Made by a program: the position numbers and the translations under genes. A stretch of 64,000 nt of DNA, taken from contig CM074817.1 of assembly GCA_037447605.1 (NCBI GenBank), forward strand, positions 1,188,605-1,252,604, read 5' to 3'. Shown piece after piece: positions 47,156 through 58,159 of the stretch (positions within the stretch are counted from its first letter, which is position 1; the number at the start of each line of letters is the position of its first letter). The notes beneath the pieces were generated by a model. It was not told where the DNA came from, made no database searches, and saw only the letters and a program-made list of their open reading frames with translations. The stretch comes from Zygnema circumcarinatum. Its lineage: Eukaryota; Streptophyta; Zygnematophyceae; Zygnematales; Zygnemataceae.

Positions 47156-47935
47156 CCAAGTGTCAGACCTTGTTCTTTTTTTATTTTTCGTTTCTCCTTT
47201 CGAGGGAAGACATCGGACGCCTCCTTTCGGCAATCGTTGTTTGGGACCGGCGGCAATGGTTGGGAACCAGTGGCAATGGTTGTTTCGGTCCCGTCGCAAT
47301 CCCAATCGCAATCCCGTTGCAACCCTTGGAATTCAATGGTTGCAACCATTGGCAATGGTTTTCAATGTTGCCAACCAAACCATTGCCACCGGCCCTAAAC
47401 AACGATCGCCAATGGTTGGCAACCTTGGAATTGAAGGGCCGGCGGCAATGGTTGCCAATTGAAAACCATTGCCAATGGTTGCAACCGTACCGCAGGCAAT
47501 GGTATGGTTGGAACCATTGGCAATCGTTGTTTTGTTTTGTCCCGTCGCAATGGTTGGCGACCTTGGAATGCAGTGGTTGCAACGATGGGCAATGGTTTTC
47601 AACGTTGCCAACCATTGCCGCCAGCCCTAGACAACTGTTGCCAATGGTTGGCAATCTTGGAATTCAAGGGCCGGCGATGGCAATGGTTGTTTGGGACCGG
47701 CGGCAAACATTGAAAACCAGTGGCAATGGTTGTTTCGGTCCCGTCGCAATCCCAATCGCAATCCCGTTGGCAACCCTTGGAATTCAATGGTTGCAACCAT
47801 TGGCAATGGTTTTCAATGTTTGCCGCCGGCCCTAAACAACGATTGCCGAAAGGAGGCGTCCGATGTTCTTCCCTCGAAAGGAGAAACGAAAAAGAAAAAA
47901 CGAACAAATCCTGACACTTGGACGTCCGTACACGT

Positions 47936-48047
47936 GGTGCGATCATACCTAGGCCACTACGCCGGATCCCATCAGAACTCCGCAGCTAAGCGCCTCCGGT
48001 ATAGTACTGGGATGGGTGACCTCCCGGGAAGTCCCGGTGTCGCACCC
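47936..48047 (+). pseudogene. 5S rRNA-like sequence, right arm
   Basis: Starts GGTGCGATCATACC, continues CCGGATCCCATCAGAACTCC, box A CAGCTAAGCGCC and C box GGATGGGTGACCTCCC, and ends GTCGCACCC. Compared with a plant 5S gene (about 120 nt), 7-8 nt are missing between box A and the intermediate element (loop E/helix IV region). The 5' and 3' ends can still pair (GGTGCGA/TCGCACC). No T-run terminator follows immediately. Confidence 0.85.
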
Positions 48048-48221
48048 GCCCATTTTACTCTTTTCTTTCATTTTTGGAAATGGTCAAACATCAACATCGA
48101 TGGTGTGACCAACAATGTGGACATTGTTCTTGAGCTGTTTCTGGCTGACGTCACAAGGTGACGCCTTGGCGGACTTCTTGTCTCGGCAAGCCGGTCTGCC
48201 AAAATTCCCAAAGTACCCGCT

Positions 48222-48345
48222 GCCTTTTTGGTCTCACGATGGCGATGCCACCAAGGCTGTTCATGGGACGGCAAGCAACGCGGGGAACCACGAGGAACCA
48301 GCCGCTCAGAAAGAGGGCCCAAGGACGAGAAAAATCACGTCCATC
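48222..48345 (+). mobile_element. SINE-like element, copy 5 (diverged)
   Basis: GGTCTCACGATGGCGATGCC, GGGGAACCACGAGGAACC and an A-rich end (GGACGAGAAAA) match the family; the middle is rearranged. It lies between the 5S-bearing element and a tRNA-Ala. Confidence 0.65.
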
Positions 48346-48365
48346 ACGTGGAGGAAAAAGGTTTA

Positions 48366-48438
48366 TGGAGACGCGGGGTATCGATCCCCGTACCTCTCGC
48401 ATGCGAAGCGAGCGCTCTACCATGTGAGCTACACCCCC
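48366..48438 (-). tRNA. tRNA-Ala (CGC)
   Basis: A 73-nt cloverleaf on the minus strand, nearly identical to the tRNA at 20322-20394 except that the anticodon loop is TTCGCAT (anticodon CGC) and the acceptor stem is GGGGGTG/CGTCTCC with three G-U pairs. D, anticodon and T stems are perfect, and A/B boxes intact. The wobble-rich acceptor makes it a slightly weaker candidate; it may be an intact minor gene or an early-decay copy. Confidence 0.85.
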
Positions 48439-49465
48439 TCGGTGAGTTTAATGAGATTTGAATGAATTTCAATTGTGTTACAATGAGGTTGCGTGGCATG
48501 ACTCCCACGCAACAGGCCAACTCTCTCTCTCTTTCTCTTGTCCCGCGGCTTCTCCCTCCGGCGAGCTCCGGCGAGCTACGTCCATGTCCGCCTCCGCCTC
48601 GCACTCCCTCCCCTCCTCGCCAGGAAGCTTTCCGGACAATGCCATGACTGCGCAGGGGAGAGATTCCAGCCATGGCGTCTGCCAGCAAGCGGAGGCGAAA
48701 GGACGAAGCCCCTGGCATTGCGGCAGGGAGCAACGATGGCGGGCGTGCTTTCTACAGAGAGCAGCTGTCTGAGGAGGGCTTGCGGAGCGGCGCTACTCAA
48801 ATTCAGAACGTTTTTAACAAAGTATTTTTTCTCCTCATAGACACTTTGCGGTTTGAATGCTGAACATAGCCCATTTACTGTGCAAGATCGTTCAACATGC
48901 GCAGGGAATAAACATGTTGCAAGGTGATGAAACGGCTAGCTTTTCGTGTGTATTATTGAAGGAATTCAGTTGTCGTCGAAGCTTATCCTGCTCAGATTCG
49001 CTGGTTAGGGAGGCCTTCCATGGTGCTCGACTGAGCGCCTTCCACTTTACGATTGTTTCTTTGTGGGTGGAGATTGGAGAAAACTCTCTTTTGGAAAGGA
49101 GAATAGTTTCTTGTGTGTGGTTTTAGCCATTTTGAGATGTATTGTTGGTACCAGATAACCACGAAGCGCTCCTGGTCGTTCCGTACAAAAATGTCGCTCC
49201 CTTCTCCCCCCTCCCCTCCCCCCTTCCCTCCCTCCATTTTTTTTTTTTCATTGCCATGGAAGTACATTAGCTCTCCTGTGACTCACCTGGTTACCTAAGT
49301 CTGAGTCACCTCTTGAATGCGAGTCACTCCCGACGCCTTATGCTTAATGTACAGCTCTAGACCTGAACCTTAGGACTTTAAACACTAGGAACTACTTTCA
49401 TACGATTTATTTTTGCTACTCTTAGTAATGCAATTTACGGGACGTCAGCTTTTTCATCCCTTTAG

Positions 49466-52183
49466 GTGGCCCCTCTGTCAAAGTTCTCCAGCCATTCTCC
49501 ATACGAGTGGGTGCCGTTAATTATGCGTGGAGGTTACTCCCAAGCCACCTCTACACAGTGAGATCAAGTGCAAGACAGCGGTTTGAAAAGCTGGTCATAA
49601 CTGTTTGCTCTAACACTTATTCCTCTTTATCTCATTTCTGCTCTCCTGCAGGATGGAGGGTTTCAAAGTACCCAGAGTTTAGCGTCAGGAGAAAGTGGAG
49701 GCGATGTAGTGGCTTGTAAGCCTCAAGGTTCTATGTTTGGGAACTTCAAGGAGTCCGATTCCCCACTATCACTAAGAGCAGATACAGAACCCAATAGCGT
49801 TCCACAAAATGGTAATGGAGGACCTCAGCATTGGCCTTCAACCACTCCCATTTCTTCCCCGACGGCGCGAACAGCAGCAGTCATTATGTTGAATAAAGGG
49901 CCAACTGATGGGCCATCCCTGTCACGCGCTGAAGAGGATGGTGGTAGTGAAAGGGAGTTGCAATCAGGGAATGTCGCGGATAACAGAACTGTTTTTGAGG
50001 ATTTAGGAAACGGGCATCAGAGGGAAGGGGATGCACAGGGTCTTGAAAAAGAAGCCCGTAGAAATAGTGAGGCTGGAATGTCTAGGGGATTCGGTGGATG
50101 GGTGAATGGGAGAAGATGGGATTCGTCGGATGAAGTCAAGAATGAAGCTAGTCATCATTCGCGTGACCAGGGGTATACCTATGATCAAAGTCCTCAAGGG
50201 GGGAATGGTGGATTGCGAAGTGAAAGGTGGGTTCAGGAAGATAACAGTCCTCATAAAGCAGCGAATGGTGGATTTAGTTTCAGGATTCCAGAAGGCAACC
50301 AGAACTTGCAAAACTTGCTTGGTAAGCGAGACACAGCGTCCGAGCGAACTCCACAAGGTACGGAGAGGAATCTGGAAGAGCAATTGAGAAAGACAGAGAT
50401 AGAGTCGGATGGGAGAGGCGATGCTTGGGGGGGGGGGAAATAAATAGCATAAAGGGGAGGGGAGATGAGCTGTCTCTCGGAAAAATGGAGGGAAAAGATG
50501 CTTCCATGCAAAGAATGAGTCACTACTACCAAGTGAGAACGCGAATTGCAGTTCTATTCATTCTGCAGAGCAAATTGTGAGCGCTGCTGCTGCTGAGTTG
50601 ACAGCTCGGATGGTTTCTATTGCGGGAGCTGAAGTGGTCTCCTGGGGGCGAGTGGCTGCAGCTTTAGGGGCATCTCCCCACCAATGGCCCTTCCATCCTG
50701 CTAGCCAGAACACAATGTCTGCTGCAGAATCGAGCTCAATGCCTCACCCAGAAGTTGCAACTACAGTGCAGCAGCAGCAGCAGCCATTGCCAGCCGGGTC
50801 CTTCCCTAGCTACCCTCCTCCTGCAGCTTTCCTTGGTCCCAAATGCGCATTGTGGGACTGCTTGAGGCCGGCTCAAGGGGACTACTGCAGTGAGCTGCAT
50901 GCAGCCATGGCTGCCACAGAAGGGGGGAATGGGAGGGCCCCTGTGGTCAGACCATGGGGGATTGAGCTCAAGGACCCTCTTTTGCTTGCTGCACTCCGAG
51001 CGAGGATTGCAGGAAAGGCAGTGGGAATTCCTGATTGTGAGAAGGCAGCTACGGCAAAAAGTCCATGGGGGGCACCAGGTAAGCCAAACGCTGATCCTTT
51101 TCAATGGAAGTTATGAATTGGGTTCCAAAAGTCTCCATTTCTGTGTTCATATGGCAGTAAATGGCATTTAATTTGACAGATATAAGGGAAAGGAACTCCC
51201 TTTCCCTGTCTCGGTCTGCCTAGTTTCACCACCTGCAATTCTAGGGAACTTGGAAAATGTCTTTAATATGCTTGACCTGCCCTGAAGGATTGTTGTCACT
51301 TTCACTCAAGTAATGGGGAGAAGAATGTGAGTCGTAACTGTTCTGTGGAACCCCTTCAAGTCTTCCTCCTTCCAGATCACATAAAGTAACCAAGCCTCTG
51401 TCGCATGCACTCTACCTAATTCGTTGTAAAAACTCCAACCTCTGATATGTTCCCCAACTACTGATTTCCACCATACAAACTTCTTTCAAGGCATACATAC
51501 CTCTCAGCCTGCTCCCTTTCTCCACTTCCACACTCCACTTAGCACCAAAACTTTCCCTATCAAAAAAGCGGTTGCAAAGCGTATTCCTCCCCCTCTGTGA
51601 TGGACTACTACTTCCTATGTGAGCAGAGCTTTTCGATGTCAACATGTTGGTGGGTGAACCTCTCCGTGAGTGGCTCTTTTTCGACAAGTCTCAACCTGCG
51701 TACGGAACAGGCACTAGGAAGCAGCGCGCTCTGCCTGACTACAGCGGGAGATGGCACGACTCCTACAAGCAGCACTTCAAGGACCATGGCGGATTAAAGA
51801 GAATTTTGTACCTTGACCCGCAGCCGTCCGGCAATGTGGAGTGGCATCTCTATGAGTACGAGCTCAAGGGCTCGTCAGAGTGGGCGCTGTATCGTTTGGA
51901 GATGAAGAAACGCGATCCAACCAAAGCGGTAAGCACTGAATCAGGGACTCAAAAACGGGTTGCAGAAAGGGTGCCTGAATTAGGGTTTCGGACTCACGTT
52001 GGTTCTGCAGGAAGTTTTAGCTTGTGTGGTTATAGACAGTGACATGTGATCTGAAACCTGCCGTGTGGTTTCTTATGTCCTTTTTGATGCAATTCTTGGC
52101 AGGTGAATAGTGTACTTATTCAGTCGTCACAAAGAGGAGGCCATAAGTCTGCTTTCACAGTCGTGAAGCCAAGACCACTATGA
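49466..52183 (+). CDS. VOZ: VOZ (vascular plant one zinc finger) transcription factor, 5' end uncertain
   Basis: Exons 49466-49557, 49652-50321 (or to 50357), 50569-51078, 51627-51928 and 52103-52183, in phase to TGA. The long variable Gly/Ser/Asn-rich middle is followed by the VOZ domain: [100 protein letters not shown] and [20 protein letters not shown]. Family role: a nuclear factor binding palindromic GCGT-N7-ACGC sites, acting in flowering, phytochrome and stress responses in angiosperms. The finger linker is five residues shorter than in Arabidopsis VOZ1. A first coding exon may start at ATG 48672 (MASASKRRRKDEAPG), but I found no donor of the required phase. The poly-G run at 50427-50437 is intronic in this model. 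Confidence 0.85.
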
Positions 52184-52799
52184 GTATGACTCAACATGGT
52201 ATTGCTGCTTGTACTTGTGGAGGTGAGAGCAATTCAAACTGTGATCCATTCACAAGTCCCATGGAAAGGCGTAGACCACTCGAAAGGCCCTGTACTGGGG
52301 GAACTAGTCGACCCAAATGGGCAAAATTAGTCGACCAAGATGAAACGTTATCTATTCCTGATGTTCAGCTTCCCTTCTGCTCGAAGAATAGGACCCGTTC
52401 TTGCAATTAGGTTCGGGGATTCTTTACTATCCTCCTAAAACTTGCAGAGAGCAAGCTTTCGACTACTTAGTTGCAGAGCTCTGAAAATGGTAGTTGCCAG
52501 GTTACATGTTGGGATTCTTGTCAAAACGTATTTTATTAAACATGGAATGTCGTCGCAAGGCCTGTCAACAAGTTGTACCTTTGTTCAAGTCTCAAATCAT
52601 GAACTGCGACTTCGAATAAACGTTTGCGAGCAATTACCCGCAATCCGCAAATAGCAATTATATTCGTCAGTCTCCTCTCCCTGCAAAAACGCCTATTGAC
52701 ATATATGAAAAAAAACGCCTACGGAACAGCCTATGTGAACTGCTCAACACCTCAACTTCCAAGCTGCAGAGAATGCAGGACACTTTCCCCCTTTTCCCT

Positions 52800-53045
52800 T
52801 CCTTATGCTTAGGTTTTTTGCGCCCAGTCCCTCGTGGTTCCCCATGCTGCTTTTGTCCATGTACATTTGATGGCATCGCCATCGTGAGATCAATGGCCAC
52901 ATCCCTTTTCTTTTTCCGCTCTTAGCTTTTTTCTTTTGTGCTTAGGTCCTTTGCGACCAGTCCCTCGTGGTTCCACGTGTTGCTTTTGTCCATGTACATT
53001 TTTGATGGCCTCGCCATGCGTGAGATCAATGCCATTTTCTTGTTC

Positions 53046-53046
<1 letters not shown>
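52800..53046 (-). mobile_element. SINE-like elements, copies 6 and 7 in tandem
   Basis: Two head-to-tail copies (about 52800-52912 and 52915-53046), both in reverse orientation, each with CTTTGCGACCAGTCCCTCG or a variant, GTGGTTCC, TTTTGTCCATGTACATTT and GATCAATG(G)CCA. The second abuts the poly-C/N gap. Confidence 0.8.
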
Positions 53047-53082
<36 letters not shown>

Positions 53083-53106
53083 NNNNNNNNNNCCCCCCCC
53101 CCCCCC
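53047..53106. other. Poly-C tract containing a 10-N assembly gap
   Basis: About 36 C, then ten N (53083-53092), then about 14 C. The gap size is nominal and the true length unknown. Confidence 0.98.
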
Positions 53107-53689
53107 GCCCCTCCCCCCACACACCTCCCTTGTCTACTTTCCAATCTGCATTTTCATCTTCACAAAACTGGTCCCTAGAGCCTAACAACAGCCACCATCG
53201 CTGGCACGCTCTCCACACCGTCCGACCGTCGGCTTTTTGCCGGCCGGTGGCGACGCAATCTGCCGGCCGTCATGCCGGCCGGCAGTCGCCGACAGTCCCG
53301 CGACATCCATAAGAAATGCCGTCGTACGGTTTGCGGGTCTCGCGCGACTGTCAGTTACTGAATCGGTTACTGCCGGTTCCCTATCGCCGAATTTCGGTCG
53401 CGTTTATCCAATGGCAAAAATATCAAATTTAATAAGTCAATTTCGTTTCCGAGGCAGTACTTCGCAAGTGTGCCTTTTGCTATCTCTTTACATATCCTAA
53501 GTACTGGATTTGTGTTCAATTATCCTGGGAATTTTGAACCCTAAACACCCTAAAATGAGAAACCCGCCAAATCCAACTTTATCCAAATTTTTGAGTTAAT
53601 TTGTCGGTCCCCACTTGCCGCTGCAATGATGACCGCCTGCCGGACCGCCAGCTGGCCGCACGTATGAGACAGAAGGCCGGCGAATACGG

Positions 53690-53842
53690 GAAGGGGCGCG
53701 AGCGAGGGGGAAGGAGAGTGAAAGAGAGAGAGGGGGCGAGAGGAGGGAGTAGGAGAGGGGGAGGGAGAGGCGGAGAGGGAGAGGCGGAGAGGGAGACGGC
53801 GGGCGTGAGAAGGGGGAGGTAGAGAAAGTGCGGGATTGGGCA

Positions 53843-53873
<31 letters not shown>

Positions 53874-53935
53874 GGGGGACAGAGAGAGTGAGAGAGAGAG
53901 AGTGTGAGAAGGAGAGAGAGGCTCTTGCATAGTTC
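53690..53935. repeat. GA/GGGA-rich purine tract upstream of the LRR gene
   Basis: Almost pure purine on the plus strand for about 240 bp, including a (GA)n stretch at about 53845-53870, ending 25 bp before the LRR start codon. It lies in the promoter or 5' UTR and gives three overlapping artefactual minus-strand frames. Confidence 0.85.
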
Positions 53936-53960
53936 GGAGAGCAGCGCATTGCAGAGCGCG

Positions 53961-54596
53961 ATGGCATCCCGCTCCTTCCGTTCCATGCTCGGCTTGTTGG
54001 CCGTTGCGTTCCTGGCGACTGCGACGATCGGCACGTGCCGGCAGTTGGCGGCAACGGAACTGTCCGCGGGCGACAGTGAGCGCCCTCGCCATCACAACCG
54101 CATTTGGCGCGCAGTGTGAACACGGCCCAAAAGAGCCGCCGGATCTAGCTCACATGCATGGCGGCACGTCACGTCACGGCCTCGGGCGCTGATCCAAGGC
54201 GGGGCGGTGGCTTGCAGGGAGCGCACTTGTGGCGCTCAGGGACGCGTTCCAGAGCCAGTTTTGAAAACAAGGACTGCGGCACATGGCAAGGGCTGACATG
54301 CGAACAGGGCCGCGTTACCAAAATGTAGGGACGAAACCTTCTCTTTTCTTCCTTTAGCAATGCCCACAATGACAAGTAGTACGTGGCTCGTTCTTCATCC
54401 TCATTCTTCTTCACAGACTTGGTGTAGAATGAGTTGTTGGGTAAGGAGAGGTGAGTTTGTGCTGCCGTTCACTGTCGCTACAACGAAAGGATAATTTGAA
54501 TGGCCTAAACAGCATTCGTTATCTAGAATTAGAGAAAAAGGAAAGAGGAAATACGAATAGGGAGGAGGGTAGACGACACCTTCGAAATTTCTTCTT

Positions 54597-54631
<35 letters not shown>

Positions 54632-57600
54632 TTCTTCTTCTCTACCTTTGGACTTTTCCGTTTTTTGCATGTCCTCCATTCTCTATTTTTTCCATCGTGC
54701 AGGGATTTAGGATTTCAGGCGTTCGTTGGGACCATCTCCCCTGCCATTGGCAACTTGACTCGCCTTAAATACTTGTAAGTTCAAATCCCCTTTTTTCCAT
54801 CCTAAAGGCGAACTGAACTACAGAGCAGCTTTTGTCTATTCAACGTTCCAATTCAACTCTTTTGATTCTTTTCTTGTCTGATGACTTTTTCGTTTCAGAG
54901 ATGTAAGTTACAATGATTTGACGGGCGGAATTCCGGACGCGGTGACTAATTTGAAGGAGCTTGAGACCCTGTAAGCTTTCCCTTTCTCTTTCTCTTTCTC
55001 TTTCTCTTTGACCTCTGCTTCGGTTGATTTTTTGTTTAGATCGATGTTCCTTGGCCAGCCTCCCTTTTGACTTGCGTTGCGTATTTGTCCTCACAAAGAG
55101 TCAATTTTGATGCCTTTCATATCTTAGGGCGATTGCCTTCAACAAAATGACTGGGGTCATCCCGAAAAGCATCGGAAAGCTTGTCCGGCTCAAGACAATG
55201 TATGCTTTTTTCACCCTTACTTTAAACCCTAAAACCCTAACTGTTATCTCATTTATGCTGGTCGGGCATTCGGTAAAGTCACAATGATTCTTTATATTCC
55301 AGACCTTTCAAGCATGCTGATGGTAGCTCAGTTGAAGGTGTTTTTTGTGACCTTTTATCAATGGTTAATCTGCTTTAATTTGTTTCTCAATTTCACTTTC
55401 GGACATATGCCGTAGCAGAATGACGAGGATTACTTGCAACGAAAAGCTTTTTAAAACCGAAAACCAATGAGCATTAACTTATTTTTTTCGGTTGCAGGCA
55501 ACTGGGACCTAACAGGTTGTCTGGAGAAATTCCCCGATCCATTAAGCTGCTGACGAATCTCGAAAAGTTGTGAGGATCTGACCACTAAAAATTAGTTTGT
55601 TCTCACTTTCTGTTGCCGATAACGAATGCCGTCGAGCATTTAAAATGACATGATTGAATCACAGATTTCAACTGCTCTCTCCTAATGTCAACGCTCCTGC
55701 ATGCTCTGCCTTGGCAGCGATCTGACAAGCAATACACTTTCGGGCAAGTTGCCCGGCGGGATTTGCAACTTGGAAAATCTTCAACTTCTGTGAGAAATTT
55801 TGGACCCCTCGTCAACTTGAAGCTTTTTACTTTTGGTTCTGTGATGGCTGGAGATAGTAAAGAATAGGGAGAGAAGGAGAGAGCGATTGAAGGCCAGTAT
55901 TTGAGATATAGAATGAGCAGGAGAGTCAGCGATCTGAAGGATTCCGTCCCATGTACTCAAATGGCAGTTCTTTGCATCCCCACTCCCCCTCCCTCTTTTT
56001 GTATACCCTTCCCCTTCGCCTCTCCCTCTCTCTCTTCCTGTCTCACTCGCTTCTTGTGTGTATGGATATGCAGACTTTTGACGAATAATCATTTGGAGGG
56101 ATACATCCCGAAGTGTATTGGAAACTTTTGGAATATAACAAAATTGTAAGTTCGCCATTCGGGTCATCATCGACTCCGATGACGAAAATTTCAGTTCTTG
56201 GTCCACTTTTTCGGTTTTTTCTTTGGCTAGTGTTGGGCCTTTAATTGAAGGAGTGAAAATTGTTGGACTTGAATTCATATAGTTGTTGGCTAATGTCTTG
56301 AAACTGTGAAACCAAACTTTGCAGGAAATTAAACAAGAACAACTTCACCGGTTTCATTCCCGAGTCGTTTGGGAACCTTACGACTCTCGTCGAGTTGTAA
56401 GCCTACAAGTCCAAACTCTCGTGTGTCAAGCAAAGGCTGAGAGAGAGAGAGAGGGGAGAGAGAGAGAGAGAGAGAGAGGGAGAGTTTCACAAAGTAGATA
56501 TTGTAGAGGCACCTTTTCCTTGTTAAAGTGTTCCAACCTCTCTCTTCCTCTATCTCCTCTCTCGCCGCTCTCGCTCTTCTTTCAGTTGTGCTTTTATCAA
56601 TCATTTGGGTGTTTGCCTGATTGCAGAGACCTCAGTGAAAACAAGCTCGCTGGGAGAATTCCGGATTTCTTTTACAAGCTTAAGAACCTTACGACTTTGT
56701 AAGACTCAACGTCATGTCTTACTGATTTACAGAGCGAGAACTCTATTCAGTTTTATTAGCTGCTTTTGGTATTGCGGAAAACTGTACTTCTAGCTTTCCA
56801 CGCTTAACAAAGTGTCTTAAAGTGTATGAATTTTGGGACATGATGCAGAACATTGAGAAACAACACTTTGAGTGGACGAATTCTAAACTCCATTGGAGAT
56901 GCAACGCAGCTCGAATCCTTGTGAGGACAACACATTTCATTTTCACAAATTTGAAACATTTTGGTGCGGTTGCAGAATCAGGAACTGCATTTCTCTGATC
57001 TGGGCCTTTCCCTTGTGCTGCAGAGACTTGGGATATAACAAACTCAGCGGAAGCCTTCCAGAATCTTTCGGAAACCTGCAATATCTCAAAAGTTTGTAAG
57101 CTCTACGACATCACTGGTCTTATTTATGAGTTTTAATCAAGCGATAAGAAACAAAAAAGACTTTGCTTTTGTGGGGCATTTGGAAACGTGCAATCATTGT
57201 CCCTTTTTTGGGCATACTTTTTTGAAGTTGCATTGATAGCTCTCGCTTCCTTTCCCCTCCTTTATCACCTCTCCTCCCTCTCTTCATCTTATCGAAAATA
57301 CTCACAGGGCTCCTAACTCTGAATTGCAGATACCTACAGGGGAACTACCTCACGGGTCCCGTTACCCTGCATGCCAAAGAGTACATTGACGAAATCGATT
57401 TGCAATCTAATTACTTTTCTGCCCTCGTCAACATCACCCAATTCATCCAATCCACCTCTACTTTCTGTGCCAATGTGAGGGAGAACTGTCTGTTTGGTTC
57501 CAAAGCCGTCGTGGGCTGCGCAAGGCAGGGACAGAGAGCACGAGCAGCATGTACCAGTTTCTGTGACGCTCTACAGAACGGCGGCGCATGTAGCGGCCAT

Positions 57601-57881
57601 GGAACGTGCTCGCCCCAAACCTCGACCTGCGCGTGCAAGAAGGGCTACAAATCGGCAAACAATGGGAAATCATGCGTTCGAGGTGAGAGATCTACAAGTG
57701 TTTTTTTTTTTTTTTTTCTTGTTTAACACAAAGTTGGGGCAATGGGTCTGTCAGGCATGCATGCATGCATGCATGGATTGATGGGACTGTTCCAGATTTT
57801 ATGGCTGACCTGACGCATGTTTCTATCGTGTGCTCAATTAACTTTTGCTGCCCTTTTTTTGGTATTCCTCGTGCAGTTTGA
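53961..57881 (+). CDS. Secreted LRR protein with C-terminal EGF-like module; +1 frameshift in the cap exon
   Basis: Exon 1 (53961-54075) is a signal peptide (MASRSFRSMLGLLAVAFLAT). Exon 2 (54218-54324) is the LRR N-cap (SALVALRDAFQSQF, then DCGTWQGLTCEQGRVTKM). Ten 72-nt exons each encode one 24-residue plant LRR with LxGxIP: 54703-54774, 54899-54970, 55128-55199, 55498-55569, 55718-55789, 56074-56145, 56324-56395, 56627-56698, 56849-56920 and 57024-57095. Exon 57330-57682 adds a last LRR and a Cys-rich EGF-like module (CDALQNGGACSGHGTCSPQT). All LRR introns fall after base 2 of the same Leu/Met codon. Exon 2 is 107 nt, whereas its neighbours' phases need 106: TTTT at 54259-54262 has one T too many. 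A short last exon giving stop at 57881 is possible; unspliced, the frame stops at 57726. No kinase domain follows. Confidence 0.85.
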
Positions 57882-58046
57882 GATGACGACAAATAGTTTT
57901 GGTTGTACGGAAAAATTACTTCAGACCTTCTTCAGACCTTGCTTTCGATGCCATTTTTGGCCCTCGTCAATGCTGTGGGCTGAAGTTGACAACTTTGAAG
58001 AAGTTCCTCCGAAAGTACTTGTGTTTCGGAGAAGGGGCAGCGATAG

Positions 58047-58083
58047 AGGGAGGGAGGGAGGGAGGGAGGGAGGGAGTGGGAGG
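58047..58083 (+). repeat. (GGGA)n microsatellite
   Basis: About eight GGGA units near 58050-58080. Confidence 0.85.
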
Positions 58084-58159
58084 GTCAGTCAGTCATCACC
58101 TCTCATATTCAAAGCTTATGAAGTGAACAACGGCTGAGTGAGTGGCTTTATGAGGGCCC

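Larger units (their letters stand above)
46891..48200. mobile_element. Large inverted-repeat element carrying 5S-rRNA-like sequence in both arms
   Basis: The left arm (46891 to about 47265) and right arm (about 47815-48200) are reverse complements over more than 350 bp at roughly 93% by eye. From the outside inwards each arm holds an outer segment (ACCGGCTTGCCGAGACAAG), a CRE-like GTGACGTCAGCC, a 5S rRNA-like unit pointing towards the outside, and an inner segment with GACGTCC and TTTCTCCTTTCGAGGGAAGA. The loop (47250-47820) is filled with GGCAATGGTT/AACCATTGCC motifs in both orientations. No protein-coding signal. It is reminiscent of Cassandra TRIM retrotransposons, which carry 5S promoters in direct LTRs, but here the repeats are inverted. 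Confidence 0.85.

Noticed and set aside
46891-48200. Interpretation of the two 5S copies as part of a normal 5S rRNA array
   Set aside because: The copies are inverted, each carries an internal deletion, and the homology extends far beyond the 5S unit into shared arms.
50427-50437. Poly-G run at an apparent VOZ reading-frame end, first taken as a frameshift
   Set aside because: A GTAAGC donor at 50322 and an acceptor at 50568 join in phase and remove the run as intron, so no frameshift is needed.
52180-52410. 76-codon frame overlapping the VOZ stop as a further VOZ exon
   Set aside because: Its phase does not fit the acceptor used by the last VOZ exon or any alternative acceptor I could see.
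53561-54123. Long minus-strand frames upstream of the LRR gene
   Set aside because: They are antisense reads of the purine-rich tract and signal-peptide exon, with Ser/Pro/Leu monotony only.
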